From positions 1-52,347 of the forward strand of contig JADZCI010000319.1 in the NCBI GenBank assembly GCA_020851655.1: a stretch of DNA of 52,347 nucleotides, given 5' to 3'. The DNA is from Bryobacterales bacterium (GTDB taxonomy: Bacteria; Acidobacteriota; Terriglobia; Bryobacterales; Bryobacteraceae). Positions 1 to 8,089 of this stretch are shown here, one piece after another. Both the position numbers and the translations under genes were made by a program. The first letter of the stretch is position 1, and the number at the start of each line of letters is the position of its first letter. The notes below the pieces were generated by a model. It did no database searches. It was not told the origin of the DNA and was given only the letters and a program-made list of their open reading frames with translations.

Positions 1-1697
1 ACGCGGGGGTTTTCGCTGAAATAGCCCGCCATCAACTGCGCGACGTTGGCGGTCATGCGTCCGGGCGTCACCACCTGGCCGTTCTTCTGATAGAAGGTGA
101 AGGCCAACTGCGAAGCCTGGTGCGTGTTGTCGAAAGCGGAGAACCGGACATCGATCCGCGTATCCGATTTCAACCCTTGAGCGGAATCCACCACAACCGG
201 AGAGGGGCGGATCTCCACGCGCAAAACTTCGGTATGAGTTCCGAAGGTCACGGTCAGGGTGATGGCGCCGGCGGTGGTTCCTGTCTGTACGATGATGCCG
301 TCCTGGCCGGAAAAGTCCGCCGCGCCGCCTCCATCCACCGCGCGGAAGGTTGCCGTACGCGTCCCGTTTACCGGGAACAGGATCGATGGATCGTCGGGCA
401 TTCCGGCGGCGGGGTGAAACTCCAGCTTCAGCAATCCGGTTCCCGCCGCGCGCGGCGGGTCGGCGAAGGTCACCCGCAGCTTTTCCTGGCGCGCGCTTTC
501 AATCGCGGATGGGAAGCTGATCAAGGGCTTGGGCAGCGGATACTCACGAGCCGTGGCGCTGATCGGAAACTTCTGGGCGCCCGCCTCGATGCTCGCGGCA
601 AACGTTCCCGCCACCGCGCCGGTGAAGACGATATCGAAGCCCGCCGTATCGCCGGGTTCGAGCTGGCGCGCCTCGCCCCAACCCTGTTGGAGCGAGAACC
701 TGCCGCCCGTAACGGTCACGGCGGGCAGCAAGACGGGCTCGGAGTTGAGGTTGATGAAGCGGAATGTGCGCCGCAGTTCCGAATTCCGCTCAGCCGAGCC
801 CATGTCATAGGCTTTGGCGGAAGACAACGTGACCCAGCCGTCGGGTTCACTCGCCTGCAGTGAAGCCCAAACCGGCGCACTGCCCTGAACCTCGAATGTG
901 GTCGTGTTGATATACAAAGTGCCGGCGCGCGCGCCCGGCGACTGAGGTGCGAACCGGAGCCAGAAGTCCTCGAAGCGTCCGGTAGCGATGATCCGGGGCG
1001 GGGTAAAACCGTCCGTAATGGCAAAGTCGCCGCCGCCACTGATGGACAGCCGGTTGATGGTAAGCGGATCAGCGGTTTCGTTGCGGATGCGAAATCGCTT
1101 GGTGAACGAGTCGCCGGGGCCCACCGTGGGGAATACGATGGGACCATTGACGGGCAGTTCCGCACCGCTGGCGATTTCGTAGAGCCTGGGTCCGTCGCCA
1201 GCCGCTGCAGGGATGGCAAGCAGGTCATCGTTCCTCTGGAGCCAGAGTCCCTCATCGCTGCGCAGAAGTCTCCAGGCGCCCAGTGTCCCGGTTTCGGGAA
1301 AATCCTCCTGCCGGAGCCAGCCGGCGGGAACAAAGTCATCCAGGTCGCTTCTCCAAATCCACCCGGTTAGCGCGTCATCAAACCAGACGTGGATGGCGCC
1401 GGAGTCGAAACGAAACCGGGCGGCGCCCGGCGGAGCATCCCAACTTCTTGAGGGCGCGTCTGACGCCAGGCGCAGAAACAAACGGTCCGCGGTTTTCCAC
1501 GCCACGCGTTCGCCCGAGGCCTGGCAGGAAAGGACCCCGGCCTCCATGACCGGTCCGGGAAGCAGGTTGCCCGCGACTCCGTAGAGTCTGCGCATCTGCC
1601 CTTGCCGGTCGGCATAGACGCCCAGAGACGGCGGCTCGACCGGACTCTGCCCGGCGGCGGACAGCAAGAGCGACAGAAAAAGCGTCCAGCGTTTCAC
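1..1697 (-). CDS. Secreted choice-of-anchor-D/ASH-like domain protein (partial, C-terminus beyond window)
   Basis: Reading the minus strand from a GTG at 1697 gives an open frame of about 565 codons that reaches the left edge without a stop, so the C-terminus is missing. It begins with a short basic, hydrophobic export signal (VKRWTLFLSLLLSAAGQ). From about residue 190 there are at least two beta-rich repeats of the choice-of-anchor D/ASH type, with stretches such as FTKRFRIRNETADPLTINR and RRTFRFINLNSEPV, followed by further Ig-like segments. Its GTG overlaps the TGA of the upstream gene (GTGA), which suggests translational coupling. The role is probably extracytoplasmic binding or adhesion; no catalytic motif is visible. 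Confidence 0.75.
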   Translation of the reverse strand, partial: MKRWTLFLSLLLSAAGQSPVEPPSLGVYADRQGQMRRLYGVAGNLLPGPVMEAGVLSCQASGERVAWKTADRLFLRLASDAPSRSWDAPPGAARFRFDSGAIHVWFDDALTGWIWRSDLDDFVPAGWLRQEDFPETGTLGAWRLLRSDEGLWLQRNDDLLAIPAAAGDGPRLYEIASGAELPVNGPIVFPTVGPGDSFTKRFRIRNETADPLTINRLSISGGGDFAITDGFTPPRIIATGRFEDFWLRFAPQSPGARAGTLYINTTTFEVQGSAPVWASLQASEPDGWVTLSSAKAYDMGSAERNSELRRTFRFINLNSEPVLLPAVTVTGGRFSLQQGWGEARQLEPGDTAGFDIVFTGAVAGTFAASIEAGAQKFPISATAREYPLPKPLISFPSAIESARQEKLRVTFADPPRAAGTGLLKLEFHPAAGMPDDPSILFPVNGTRTATFRAVDGGGAADFSGQDGIIVQTGTTAGAITLTVTFGTHTEVLRVEIRPSPVVVDSAQGLKSDTRIDVRFSAFDNTHQASQLAFTFYQKNGQVVTPGRMTANVAQLMAGYFSENPR

Positions 1698-2299
1698 GGC
1701 TTGCCAATCGTGATGGTGGGAGGTCCCACTTGAGGGGGTCCCGGCAAGGTGGACGGTCCCGGGGCCACTGGCCCCGCGCCAGCCGTGGTCGTATTCTGGC
1801 CGCGTAACGCGAACAGACCGCCCCCTGCCGCTCCGGCCACCGCCAGGCTGATCCACAGCCATTTCTTGCTCGTGCCGGAGGTAGCCACCAACCGTTCCCC
1901 ACCGGTGGCGGCAGCGATTTCTACGGGTATTTCGAGTTCAGCCCGCAGCGTCCCCGACACCGCCACAACTTCAATGGCCGCCGGGCCGGGTTGCTCATCC
2001 CAATGAATTCCATAGATGGTGGCCTTGCCGTCGGCGCCGGTGAGCAGAACTTCCGAGGCTAACCCGCTGGCGAAGCGGCCCGCGGCCAGCTTGAAGGTGA
2101 CCGCCACCCCCGAGGCGGGTTGGCCCGAGGCATCGGCGATTTCCACCGTTACGCGTTTCGACGATGTCTGGCCGGCGCGGAATACCTGGCCGTCTCCCTC
2201 CAGGATCTTGATCCGCAACTCCGGTGAACTCTGAGCGCAGGCGGCTATCGCTAGCAGGAGAGCCGTGGCGCTTTGCGCTGAACTTCGCAAAAAACCCAA
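1694..2299 (-). CDS. Ig-like (Big_1-like) single-pass membrane protein
   Basis: 201 residues from a TTG start. Residues 5-22 are a hydrophobic export signal ending near CAQS. Residues 28-130 form a bacterial Ig-like/invasin-type fold, with the typical AGQTSSKRVTVEIADASG strand and a later LTGADGKATIYG loop. A second hydrophobic segment at about 147-165 is followed by a Gly/Pro/Thr-rich tail (170-201). The domain would therefore lie outside the membrane with a short low-complexity tail. Nine bases separate it from the PP2C gene upstream, and its stop overlaps the start of the next secreted protein, so the three genes probably form one transcript. No Shine-Dalgarno sequence is evident, and a second TTG four codons in is an alternative start. 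Confidence 0.7.
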   Translation of the reverse strand: MGFLRSSAQSATALLLAIAACAQSSPELRIKILEGDGQVFRAGQTSSKRVTVEIADASGQPASGVAVTFKLAAGRFASGLASEVLLTGADGKATIYGIHWDEQPGPAAIEVVAVSGTLRAELEIPVEIAAATGGERLVATSGTSKKWLWISLAVAGAAGGGLFALRGQNTTTAGAGPVAPGPSTLPGPPQVGPPTITIGKP

Positions 2300-2308
2300 C
2301 TGGGCGCT

Positions 2309-3016
2309 TTAGTATTGCAGCAGGACGACGGTGATATTATCCGGCCCGCCTTCCCTGCGAGCGGCCTCTATCAGTGAGTGGCATTTGTCTTCCAAAGATA
2401 TCTGCGAAGAAAGGACGCGAGCGATTTCTTCCGGGCTTACCACTCCGTGTAGTCCATCGCTGGTCAGCAGGATGAGGGATCCGGCGCGAGGGCGAATGCC
2501 GAAATGCCCGACGCGCAGGGGAACGCTGACCCCGATTGCCATGGTCAACACGTGCCGCATCGGGTGGGTCTTGAGGTTGTTTTCTTCGATACCCAGCCGG
2601 CGGCCGACTTCGTTGACCCAGGTCTGATCCTCGGTCATGCTGGTTAACTCATTGTCCTCAAACAAATAAGCCCGGCTGTCCCCAACGCTGGCGACATAGG
2701 CGTCGTCGCCCCGTTCCAGGAAGCCGACGAGCGTCGTACCCATGCCCTCGAGCGAGATATCGCCTTCGGCCTCACGCATGACGCGCCGGTTGGCCGCCTC
2801 GAACGCGGCAACCAGGGTGTCCATGCCTCCGTTGGGCGCCGAGCGAATGAAGTCCTGCACGGTGTCCACGGCGATGCGCGAAGCTTGCTCGCCGGCCTGC
2901 GCCCCGCCCATGCCATCGGCGACCAGATACAGGCCTAGATCCGGATCAACCAGGAAGGAATCCTCGTTGTTCCTCCGAACACAGCCAGGATCGGTTAGGC
3001 CCCACGCGCCTAGCAC
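2309..3016 (-). CDS. PP2C-family protein serine/threonine phosphatase
   Basis: 235 residues, the usual size of the soluble Stp1/PphA type. Metal-binding and catalytic PP2C motifs are intact: NNEDS (16-20), DGMGG (34-38), GDSRAYL (112-118), SDGLHG (186-191) and GGPDN (223-227). The enzyme should remove phosphate from Ser/Thr in the cytoplasm, using two metal ions. A natural opposing enzyme is the Ser/Thr kinase at 8.1-10.4 kb. The start is uncertain. A GTG at 3016 lies 9 nt after a TATAAT and has no Shine-Dalgarno sequence. An AGGAGGA at 3054-3060 has only a CTG at suitable distance. Confidence 0.92.
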   Translation of the reverse strand: MLGAWGLTDPGCVRRNNEDSFLVDPDLGLYLVADGMGGAQAGEQASRIAVDTVQDFIRSAPNGGMDTLVAAFEAANRRVMREAEGDISLEGMGTTLVGFLERGDDAYVASVGDSRAYLFEDNELTSMTEDQTWVNEVGRRLGIEENNLKTHPMRHVLTMAIGVSVPLRVGHFGIRPRAGSLILLTSDGLHGVVSPEEIARVLSSQISLEDKCHSLIEAARREGGPDNITVVLLQY

Positions 3017-3025
3017 AGCTTTACG

Positions 3026-3031
3026 ATTATA
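3026..3031 (-). promoter_or_regulatory. TATAAT -10 element just before the PP2C start
   Basis: A perfect TATAAT on the minus strand ends 9 nt before the GTG of the phosphatase gene. If used, transcription would begin at or just before the start codon, giving a leaderless or nearly leaderless mRNA. No convincing -35 box is seen at 16-18 nt. Confidence 0.4.
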
Positions 3032-3102
3032 AACGCTAGCCAGGGTGACCTAGTCCTCCTTCCTGAGGAAGTCACGGGTTGCGCGGTCTCCTCTCAAAAT
3101 AA

Positions 3103-5721
3103 TCACAGAACGAACCGGACTCCGACCTGAAATGCCCGCCCGTCGTTCAGCGCATTTGTAATCTTACCGAATGCGGGCGCCGAATAGTTGCGCTGCGGCT
3201 CATCAAACTGAGGTGTGTTGGTGAGATTGTAAACTTCTCCGCGTAAGATGGCGCTCCATTCCCTGGCGGCGTGAAATCTCCACTGTTTCGAGACACTGGC
3301 ATTCCAGTTCCAGATGGTGGCCTTGCGGAAGGCGCCCCGCCCCAGGTTGCCGCGCAAATCCCCAGGACGGATGTAGGAAAAACGATCTCGCCGGAGGATT
3401 TGCGCCGCCGCCTCGGGGTTGCTGATGGTCATTCCCAGAATCGAAGGGTCGAGAATGTTGGGGCGGTCGCTCGGGCCTCCGTCGACATTGCCATAGCCGG
3501 GGGAATCGGATCCCACATAAAGCGTCAGGGGTGTTCCGGACTTCCACATGATGACACTCCCCAACTGCCACCCTTCCGTTATCGAACGGATGGCGCGCCC
3601 GCCAGTGGTCATGGCCGGCAGGTCGTACATGTAATTCACAAGAAATGAATGCGTGCTGTCAAAATTCGACAAACCCCGCCGGTCTTTTAAGGAATCGTAC
3701 TCGGACTGCGCCCGTCCTTGCAGCAGGTCCTTGTTGGCCGCCGTCGACGAATAGTCGACACCTTCGTCTATGGCCTTCGAAAACACGTAGCTGACACCGG
3801 CGGTCAATCCCCGCCATGAAGGAACATCCCAGGTCACCTTTCCGGCGTCAAAGTAGGCGATGCCTCCGTTGACGACGAGACGCGTGTCGTAATACCTGGG
3901 GTCGGGACGCCGCTGATCGACCGTTTCCGTCGTAAGCGGAATTCCGGGAACCGGGGCGGCCCGGTTCCAGTGATAGGCGTTCATCAGCTTGAATGTGCGG
4001 CTGCCGATATAGCTCGCGCGCAGAACCGAACCGGCCCACGTCTTGCGCTCGAAACCGGCGTTGTACTGGTGCGAGTAGGGCGAGACCAGGTCCGGCGAAA
4101 ACCAGGTTGGCGCATGGCGCAGATCCGGGTCCGCGAGATCGATCCCGCTCAACGGATCCAGCAGGCTCGGCGATTGAACCTGAATGTACTTCACCCATGG
4201 GGGATTGTTGCGGAGCTGCTGGTAGGTGACCGGCGGAATCTGCGAGAAACTGGTGGTGTACATTCCTCGCAGCAGCCAGCCGTGTCCCGCATCCCAGACG
4301 AAGGACAACCGGGGACTGAAATTGTTGCAATCGCAGCCGTACGGGATGACATCGCGGTTGTGCACTTCGGCCGGTGCCGAATCGTCCGTATATCGCACGC
4401 CATAGTAGACCTGCAAGCGGGGCAGGACGTTCCAGCGGTCGGCCACGTACAGTTGTCCGGTCCACGTGCGGTAACCGCGCCCCAACTCGCCCACCGTAAC
4501 CTCATAGACGCTGGGTGTGCCGGCAAGCAGGTTCTGAATCGCGGTACGGCCGAAATTGCTCGTGAACTGGAAATACCCGCGCAGGTTGTTGCTTTCAATT
4601 CCATTGAGCTGAAAACGTGTCAGGTCGCCGCCAAAGTGCCAGGAATGCCGTCCCTGGGTCTTCTGCAAGCTGCCGCCGTAGCGATAGGAGTTGGTCGTCC
4701 GGTCGATGGGGAACATGCTGTCGGGTCCCAACTCTTCAATCTGGAAACCAAACCGCACGCGAGGACCAACCGCATTCGGCTCAGATACCAGGAGGGAACG
4801 GTTGCGCTGGAACGAGGCACCCAGCGAGAGCACGGCGGCCGCGTCAATCGTACGGACCCAGGTTGCCGCCGATCTCAGACCGTCTATGGCGGTATCCGGG
4901 TTCTGTCCGGCCACGAGTTGGAATGCGTGGATGTCTTGCCTGTGGACCGTCTGCGCCAGGATGACCCGGTCGCGGCTGCCCAAGGGAATGTCGAGCCGCA
5001 GGGCGGCATTGGTGTCGTCGATTCTTTGCGGACTGTTCGTATTTAATGCGCGCGGGTCGAAGTCCAGCCGGTTGGGCAGTTCGGCCGGATACGCGCTGAG
5101 GAATTTTTCGATGATGGCGCGGGTCGCCGGATCGGTGGCATGCGGCGTCCGTTCACTCTCGAGCGGGACCAGCACGTTGCCGTTCACCATGCCTCGAATG
5201 GCGCGCTGCGAGAAACTCGCCGTCAGCGCCACGCCGCGCGGAAACAGGCTGGTAAAGCTGCCACCGTAGAAATTGCGGTGCGAAGGCTTGACCGGGCCCA
5301 CCTGAAAGAACGTCCGCGCATTGAAAATGCTGTTCTGGTGCCATTCAAACAACTCGCCGTGCCAGCCGCTCAGAACGCGGTTGGAGCGAAGCAGCAGGCG
5401 CTCTGAGGGTGATTGTCCGTGTTCGGTCGCGAAATAGCTGCTGTCGGCGGCCGGTTCGCCAACCGCGGTGGCGTTGGCGCCCAAGCGAACACCCAGCTCT
5501 TTGGCGGCAAATGTGTCGATGAAGAAAACGGCGACGTTTTCGTTTCTCTGGCTGGAGGCGGCCATGCGCATTCCCGGAACCGGGGCAACGGCGGCCTTGA
5601 CGGCGGACGCCTCCGGCGCGGGCGCGGGCGCCGAACCGCCGGGTCGTGATGTTGCTTTGTCGCCGCCGGCCGCCGGGGAGAGGCACGCCACGACGCAAGC
5701 CCAGTACAGCGTGCGCAACAC
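3103..5721 (-). CDS. TonB-dependent receptor-like outer-membrane beta-barrel protein (plug-poor, Oar-like)
   Basis: 872 residues. A signal peptide (about residues 1-19) is followed by an Ala/Pro-rich linker. Residues 100-150 hold the motif FNARTFF typical of the region after the plug in acidobacterial Oar-like receptors. The rest, about 150-872, alternates short strands ending in aromatic residues, as expected for a 22-strand barrel (for example YFQFTSNFGR, WTGQLYVADRWNVL), and closes with FQVGVRFVL. The usual N-terminal carboxypeptidase-regulatory domain and most of the TonB plug are missing; relatives are normally over 1000 residues. It may transport or bind large substrates, but a purely structural or adhesive role is possible. 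The GTG at 5721 and TTG at 5718 are both candidate starts; a TACAAT ends 6 nt before the TTG. Confidence 0.8.
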   Translation of the reverse strand: MLRTLYWACVVACLSPAAGGDKATSRPGGSAPAPAPEASAVKAAVAPVPGMRMAASSQRNENVAVFFIDTFAAKELGVRLGANATAVGEPAADSSYFATEHGQSPSERLLLRSNRVLSGWHGELFEWHQNSIFNARTFFQVGPVKPSHRNFYGGSFTSLFPRGVALTASFSQRAIRGMVNGNVLVPLESERTPHATDPATRAIIEKFLSAYPAELPNRLDFDPRALNTNSPQRIDDTNAALRLDIPLGSRDRVILAQTVHRQDIHAFQLVAGQNPDTAIDGLRSAATWVRTIDAAAVLSLGASFQRNRSLLVSEPNAVGPRVRFGFQIEELGPDSMFPIDRTTNSYRYGGSLQKTQGRHSWHFGGDLTRFQLNGIESNNLRGYFQFTSNFGRTAIQNLLAGTPSVYEVTVGELGRGYRTWTGQLYVADRWNVLPRLQVYYGVRYTDDSAPAEVHNRDVIPYGCDCNNFSPRLSFVWDAGHGWLLRGMYTTSFSQIPPVTYQQLRNNPPWVKYIQVQSPSLLDPLSGIDLADPDLRHAPTWFSPDLVSPYSHQYNAGFERKTWAGSVLRASYIGSRTFKLMNAYHWNRAAPVPGIPLTTETVDQRRPDPRYYDTRLVVNGGIAYFDAGKVTWDVPSWRGLTAGVSYVFSKAIDEGVDYSSTAANKDLLQGRAQSEYDSLKDRRGLSNFDSTHSFLVNYMYDLPAMTTGGRAIRSITEGWQLGSVIMWKSGTPLTLYVGSDSPGYGNVDGGPSDRPNILDPSILGMTISNPEAAAQILRRDRFSYIRPGDLRGNLGRGAFRKATIWNWNASVSKQWRFHAAREWSAILRGEVYNLTNTPQFDEPQRNYSAPAFGKITNALNDGRAFQVGVRFVL

Positions 5722-5751
5722 ACTATTGTAAGCGCGCCCTGGAAGTCTGGA

Positions 5752-6909
5752 TTACTGTTTCAGAACGGCTTTGAGCTGCCGCCACGCCGCCTCGTCGTAG
5801 TTGGTCTTGACCCGCTCCTGGCCCTCGGTCCGCAAGTCACCGGGACGCGGACCCTCCTGCTTCAGGCAGCGCCCCAGCAGCAGGGTTGCCGTCTGGTCGT
5901 CCGGCGCCCGGTCGAGCGTCGCGCGGAACCGCGCCGCCGCCCCCTCAAAATCCCCACGCTTCCACAACGCATATCCGGTGTTGAAGTGGTAGGCCGGATC
6001 GGAAGGGTCCATGTCGAGAGCCTTCTTCAGGTTGTCAAGCGCCTCGGGTTGGTTGAGGCGCAGTTCCACAGCCCCCAGGTTGTTGAGCACTTCGGCCAGT
6101 GGCACCTCGGCGGAAACCCGGGCGAAGGCATCGCGCGCCGCGCCGAAGTTGCCCGTGTAGTACCGGCTCAGGCCCAGGAAGAACTGCGATTCCCGGTACC
6201 GGGAGCTGTTTGGAGCGACTCGCTCCAGCCAGTCCGCCGCGGTTCGGTAGTCCTTGCGCCGGAACTGCAGAATCCCTAATTGAAAGAGCGGGAGGGAAAA
6301 CGATGCATCCGCCAGTACCGCCGCTGTGAAGAACCGGTGCTTCTCCTCGAATACTGTGGTCTGGAGTCCCTTGGTGTAGTCCTCCAGCGCCGCAAAACTT
6401 ACCGCCGGACGCCGGGTGAGGTAGTCCATCTGTGAGCCCGCCTCGGCGGGCGACAGGACATGTAGGACATGCCAGGCGGCCCGGGCCTGCAAGGATGAGA
6501 GACTTTCGAGATTCGCCTTATCTTCGAGCGGAGGCCAGCGCTTAAGCATCTTCAGGCTGGCCACTCGGGTGACCACGGCAATGGCGCCAGGCGCCGGCGC
6601 CTGGATTTCGCCCCACACGGCAACATCGGCGTCCAGATTCATCGCGATTTCCATGACGCTGCCTTGCGTGAGCAACGCGTACCGCTTCACCGTCAGGCGG
6701 CGAAGAATCTCGTCCCGCTCATCGCGATCGATGACTAGAACACCGGCGCTGCCCAGCGCCTCATTCAACGATTCGGAAACACTTTCCCCCACCCAATCAA
6801 GACTCTTGTTCCGGGTGAGATTGAAATAGGGAAGCACGACGGCCGTTTCGGCCGAGGCAAGCAGGGAAACGAGCGCGGCAAGGACAACGAGCCGGGAAAA
6901 GCCCTTCAA
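5752..6909 (-). CDS. Secreted TPR protein with N-terminal CsgG/FlgO-like domain
   Basis: 385 residues. The first ~20 residues are a signal peptide ending at ASAETA. Residues 22-110 (VLPYFNLTRNKSLDWVGE, then a stretch ending DADVAVWGEI) match the fold found in FlgO/CsgG-like and TolB-N-like proteins, which sense or assemble at the outer membrane. Residues about 170-350 contain several TPR units (for example NNLGAVELRLNQPEAL and HFNTGYALWKRGDFEGA). The protein probably acts in the periplasm as a scaffold. It lies 30 bp upstream of the TonB-like barrel in the same orientation, so they may be co-transcribed. The start is a TTG with no clear Shine-Dalgarno sequence. Confidence 0.75.
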   Translation of the reverse strand: MKGFSRLVVLAALVSLLASAETAVVLPYFNLTRNKSLDWVGESVSESLNEALGSAGVLVIDRDERDEILRRLTVKRYALLTQGSVMEIAMNLDADVAVWGEIQAPAPGAIAVVTRVASLKMLKRWPPLEDKANLESLSSLQARAAWHVLHVLSPAEAGSQMDYLTRRPAVSFAALEDYTKGLQTTVFEEKHRFFTAAVLADASFSLPLFQLGILQFRRKDYRTAADWLERVAPNSSRYRESQFFLGLSRYYTGNFGAARDAFARVSAEVPLAEVLNNLGAVELRLNQPEALDNLKKALDMDPSDPAYHFNTGYALWKRGDFEGAAARFRATLDRAPDDQTATLLLGRCLKQEGPRPGDLRTEGQERVKTNYDEAAWRQLKAVLKQ

Positions 6910-6933
6910 GACAATTTCATTCTACCGATGTGG

Positions 6934-6960
6934 AAAGGGCGCCGGTGTGAGCCGGCGCCC
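6934..6960 (-). terminator. Rho-independent-like terminator hairpin
   Basis: GGGCGCCGG (6937-6945) and CCGGCGCCC (6952-6960) form a perfect 9-bp GC stem with a 6-nt loop. Read on the minus strand it lies 26 nt after the stop at 6987 and is followed by TTTCC, a short U tract. It would separate the small secreted protein gene from the TPR gene downstream. Confidence 0.7.
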
Positions 6961-6986
6961 TGTCTACTTCAGGAGGTAGATTCGCT

Positions 6987-7307
6987 TCAGTTATCGAAGA
7001 CGACGCGGGTGGTGGTTCCCCCCAAACGGATTTCTTTCACGAGGGACTTACCATCGGCGGTGGAGTAGCGCACGGACGTGCTGGAGAACTTCGTGTCCGA
7101 CGTTTCGGTTTTCACCGAAGCTTCCACCTTCGACTTGCCTTGGCTCAGGATGGCTTTCCCATTTTCAATGGTCAGCTTGTAGTCGCCGGCCTTCAAATCC
7201 TTGCCGGCCACTGTGGAAGGCTGGAAGAGTGTGATGTTATAACTGCCCGCGGCGCTGGCCACGGCAAGAGCGAACACGAAAAATGCTACAAGAATCTTTT
7301 TGGTCAT
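6987..7307 (-). CDS. Small secreted protein, function unknown
   Basis: 106 residues starting at the ATG at 7307, which is preceded by GAGAAG at good spacing; a further upstream in-frame start (7382) would hide the signal peptide behind 25 residues and is less likely. Residues 1-20 (MTKKILVAFFVFALAVASA) are a clear export signal. The mature part, about 85 residues, is beta-rich, with the motif AGKDLKAGDYKLTIENGKA, and ends FDN. Similar short proteins are common in Acidobacteria, but I cannot name a function. It has its own hairpin terminator and a divergent upstream region, so it is probably monocistronic and well expressed. Confidence 0.8.
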   Translation of the reverse strand: MTKKILVAFFVFALAVASAAGSYNITLFQPSTVAGKDLKAGDYKLTIENGKAILSQGKSKVEASVKTETSDTKFSSTSVRYSTADGKSLVKEIRLGGTTTRVVFDN

Positions 7308-7513
7308 AGTCTTCTCGGACTCTCCTTGATTCGATCGATCATACAAGTCTAATAGTGCGGCACTAATTTGTTTGTTTAGCAACCACTAAGCAGTGCTGCT
7401 TAACTGCCGCTTGTATTATACTACGACGGCTTTGCGCCTTGGAATGTTCCATGCGAGGGAAACCGGGCGGCGGGCAAACATCTCGAAATGGAGTTAGACT
7501 GATTCGGACGGGT
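7308..7513. promoter_or_regulatory. Divergent intergenic region with inverted repeat
   Basis: This AT-richer stretch separates the small secreted protein (minus) from the ECF sigma gene (plus). It holds an inverted repeat TAAGCAG-TG-CTGCTTA at 7387-7402 and a TATTATACT at 7414-7422 that reads as a -10-like sequence on both strands. On the minus strand TTAGTG and TATGAT are 17 nt apart. These are candidate operator and promoter elements, not proven ones. The first codons of an alternative, longer sigma gene would begin at 7439. Confidence 0.4.
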
Positions 7514-8089
7514 ATGGGCGCGCCGACATCGAGTTTCGACCTGGTCGCGCGGGTGAAGGGAGGGGATCGCGACGCGTTTTCGGGCTTGTTCGATAAGTAC
7601 CGCCGGCGGCTGGCCGTTCTCATTTACTACAAGCTGGGACAGGACCTCCGCGTTTCCATCGAAATCGACGACATAATTCAGGAAACGATGCTGCGGGCAT
7701 GGCGGGATATCGGCCAGTTTCACTATCGCGCGGCCGGCAGTTTCATGAGTTGGCTGGCGTCGATTGCCACACACGTCATCATCGATGCGGTCCGGCATGA
7801 CGGCCGCGACCGCCGCCGGGCGACGGCTGTCGTGCCGCTATCGCAGGCGCCGGAGGCGGCGGACACGCGCACGCCAAGCCGTCTGCTTTCGCAGAAAGAA
7901 GGCGCCGCGGCGCTCATCGAGCGGCTGAACGCCCTGCCGGACGATTACCGGCAGGCCATTCTGCTGGCGAAGATCGAAGGGCTTTCGACGCCCGAACTCG
8001 CCGAGCGGATGGGCAGGAGCCGCGAGGCGGCGGCGCTGCTGCTGCACCGGGCGATCAAACGCTTTCGGACGCTCCGGGACGATGTATGA
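7514..8089 (+). CDS. ECF-type RNA polymerase sigma factor
   Basis: 191 residues from the ATG at 7514. An earlier in-frame ATG at 7439 would add a 25-residue basic extension without sigma homology. Region 2 is visible in ARVKGGDRDAFSGLFDKY and the following DDIIQETMLRAW; region 4 in LPDDYRQAILLAKIEGLS and AERMGRSREAAALLLHRA. The family directs RNA polymerase to specific promoters. The last base pairs overlap the kinase gene (ATGA), so the two products are translationally coupled. Sigma-kinase pairs of this kind, without an anti-sigma factor, are typical of Acidobacteria and Planctomycetes, and the kinase presumably controls sigma activity by phosphorylation. Confidence 0.9.
   Translation: MGAPTSSFDLVARVKGGDRDAFSGLFDKYRRRLAVLIYYKLGQDLRVSIEIDDIIQETMLRAWRDIGQFHYRAAGSFMSWLASIATHVIIDAVRHDGRDRRRATAVVPLSQAPEAADTRTPSRLLSQKEGAAALIERLNALPDDYRQAILLAKIEGLSTPELAERMGRSREAAALLLHRAIKRFRTLRDDV

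Noticed and set aside
3970..5046. 358-codon plus-strand frame opposite the TonB-like barrel
   Set aside because: Lacks any domain and lies within a minus-strand gene with convincing outer-membrane features.
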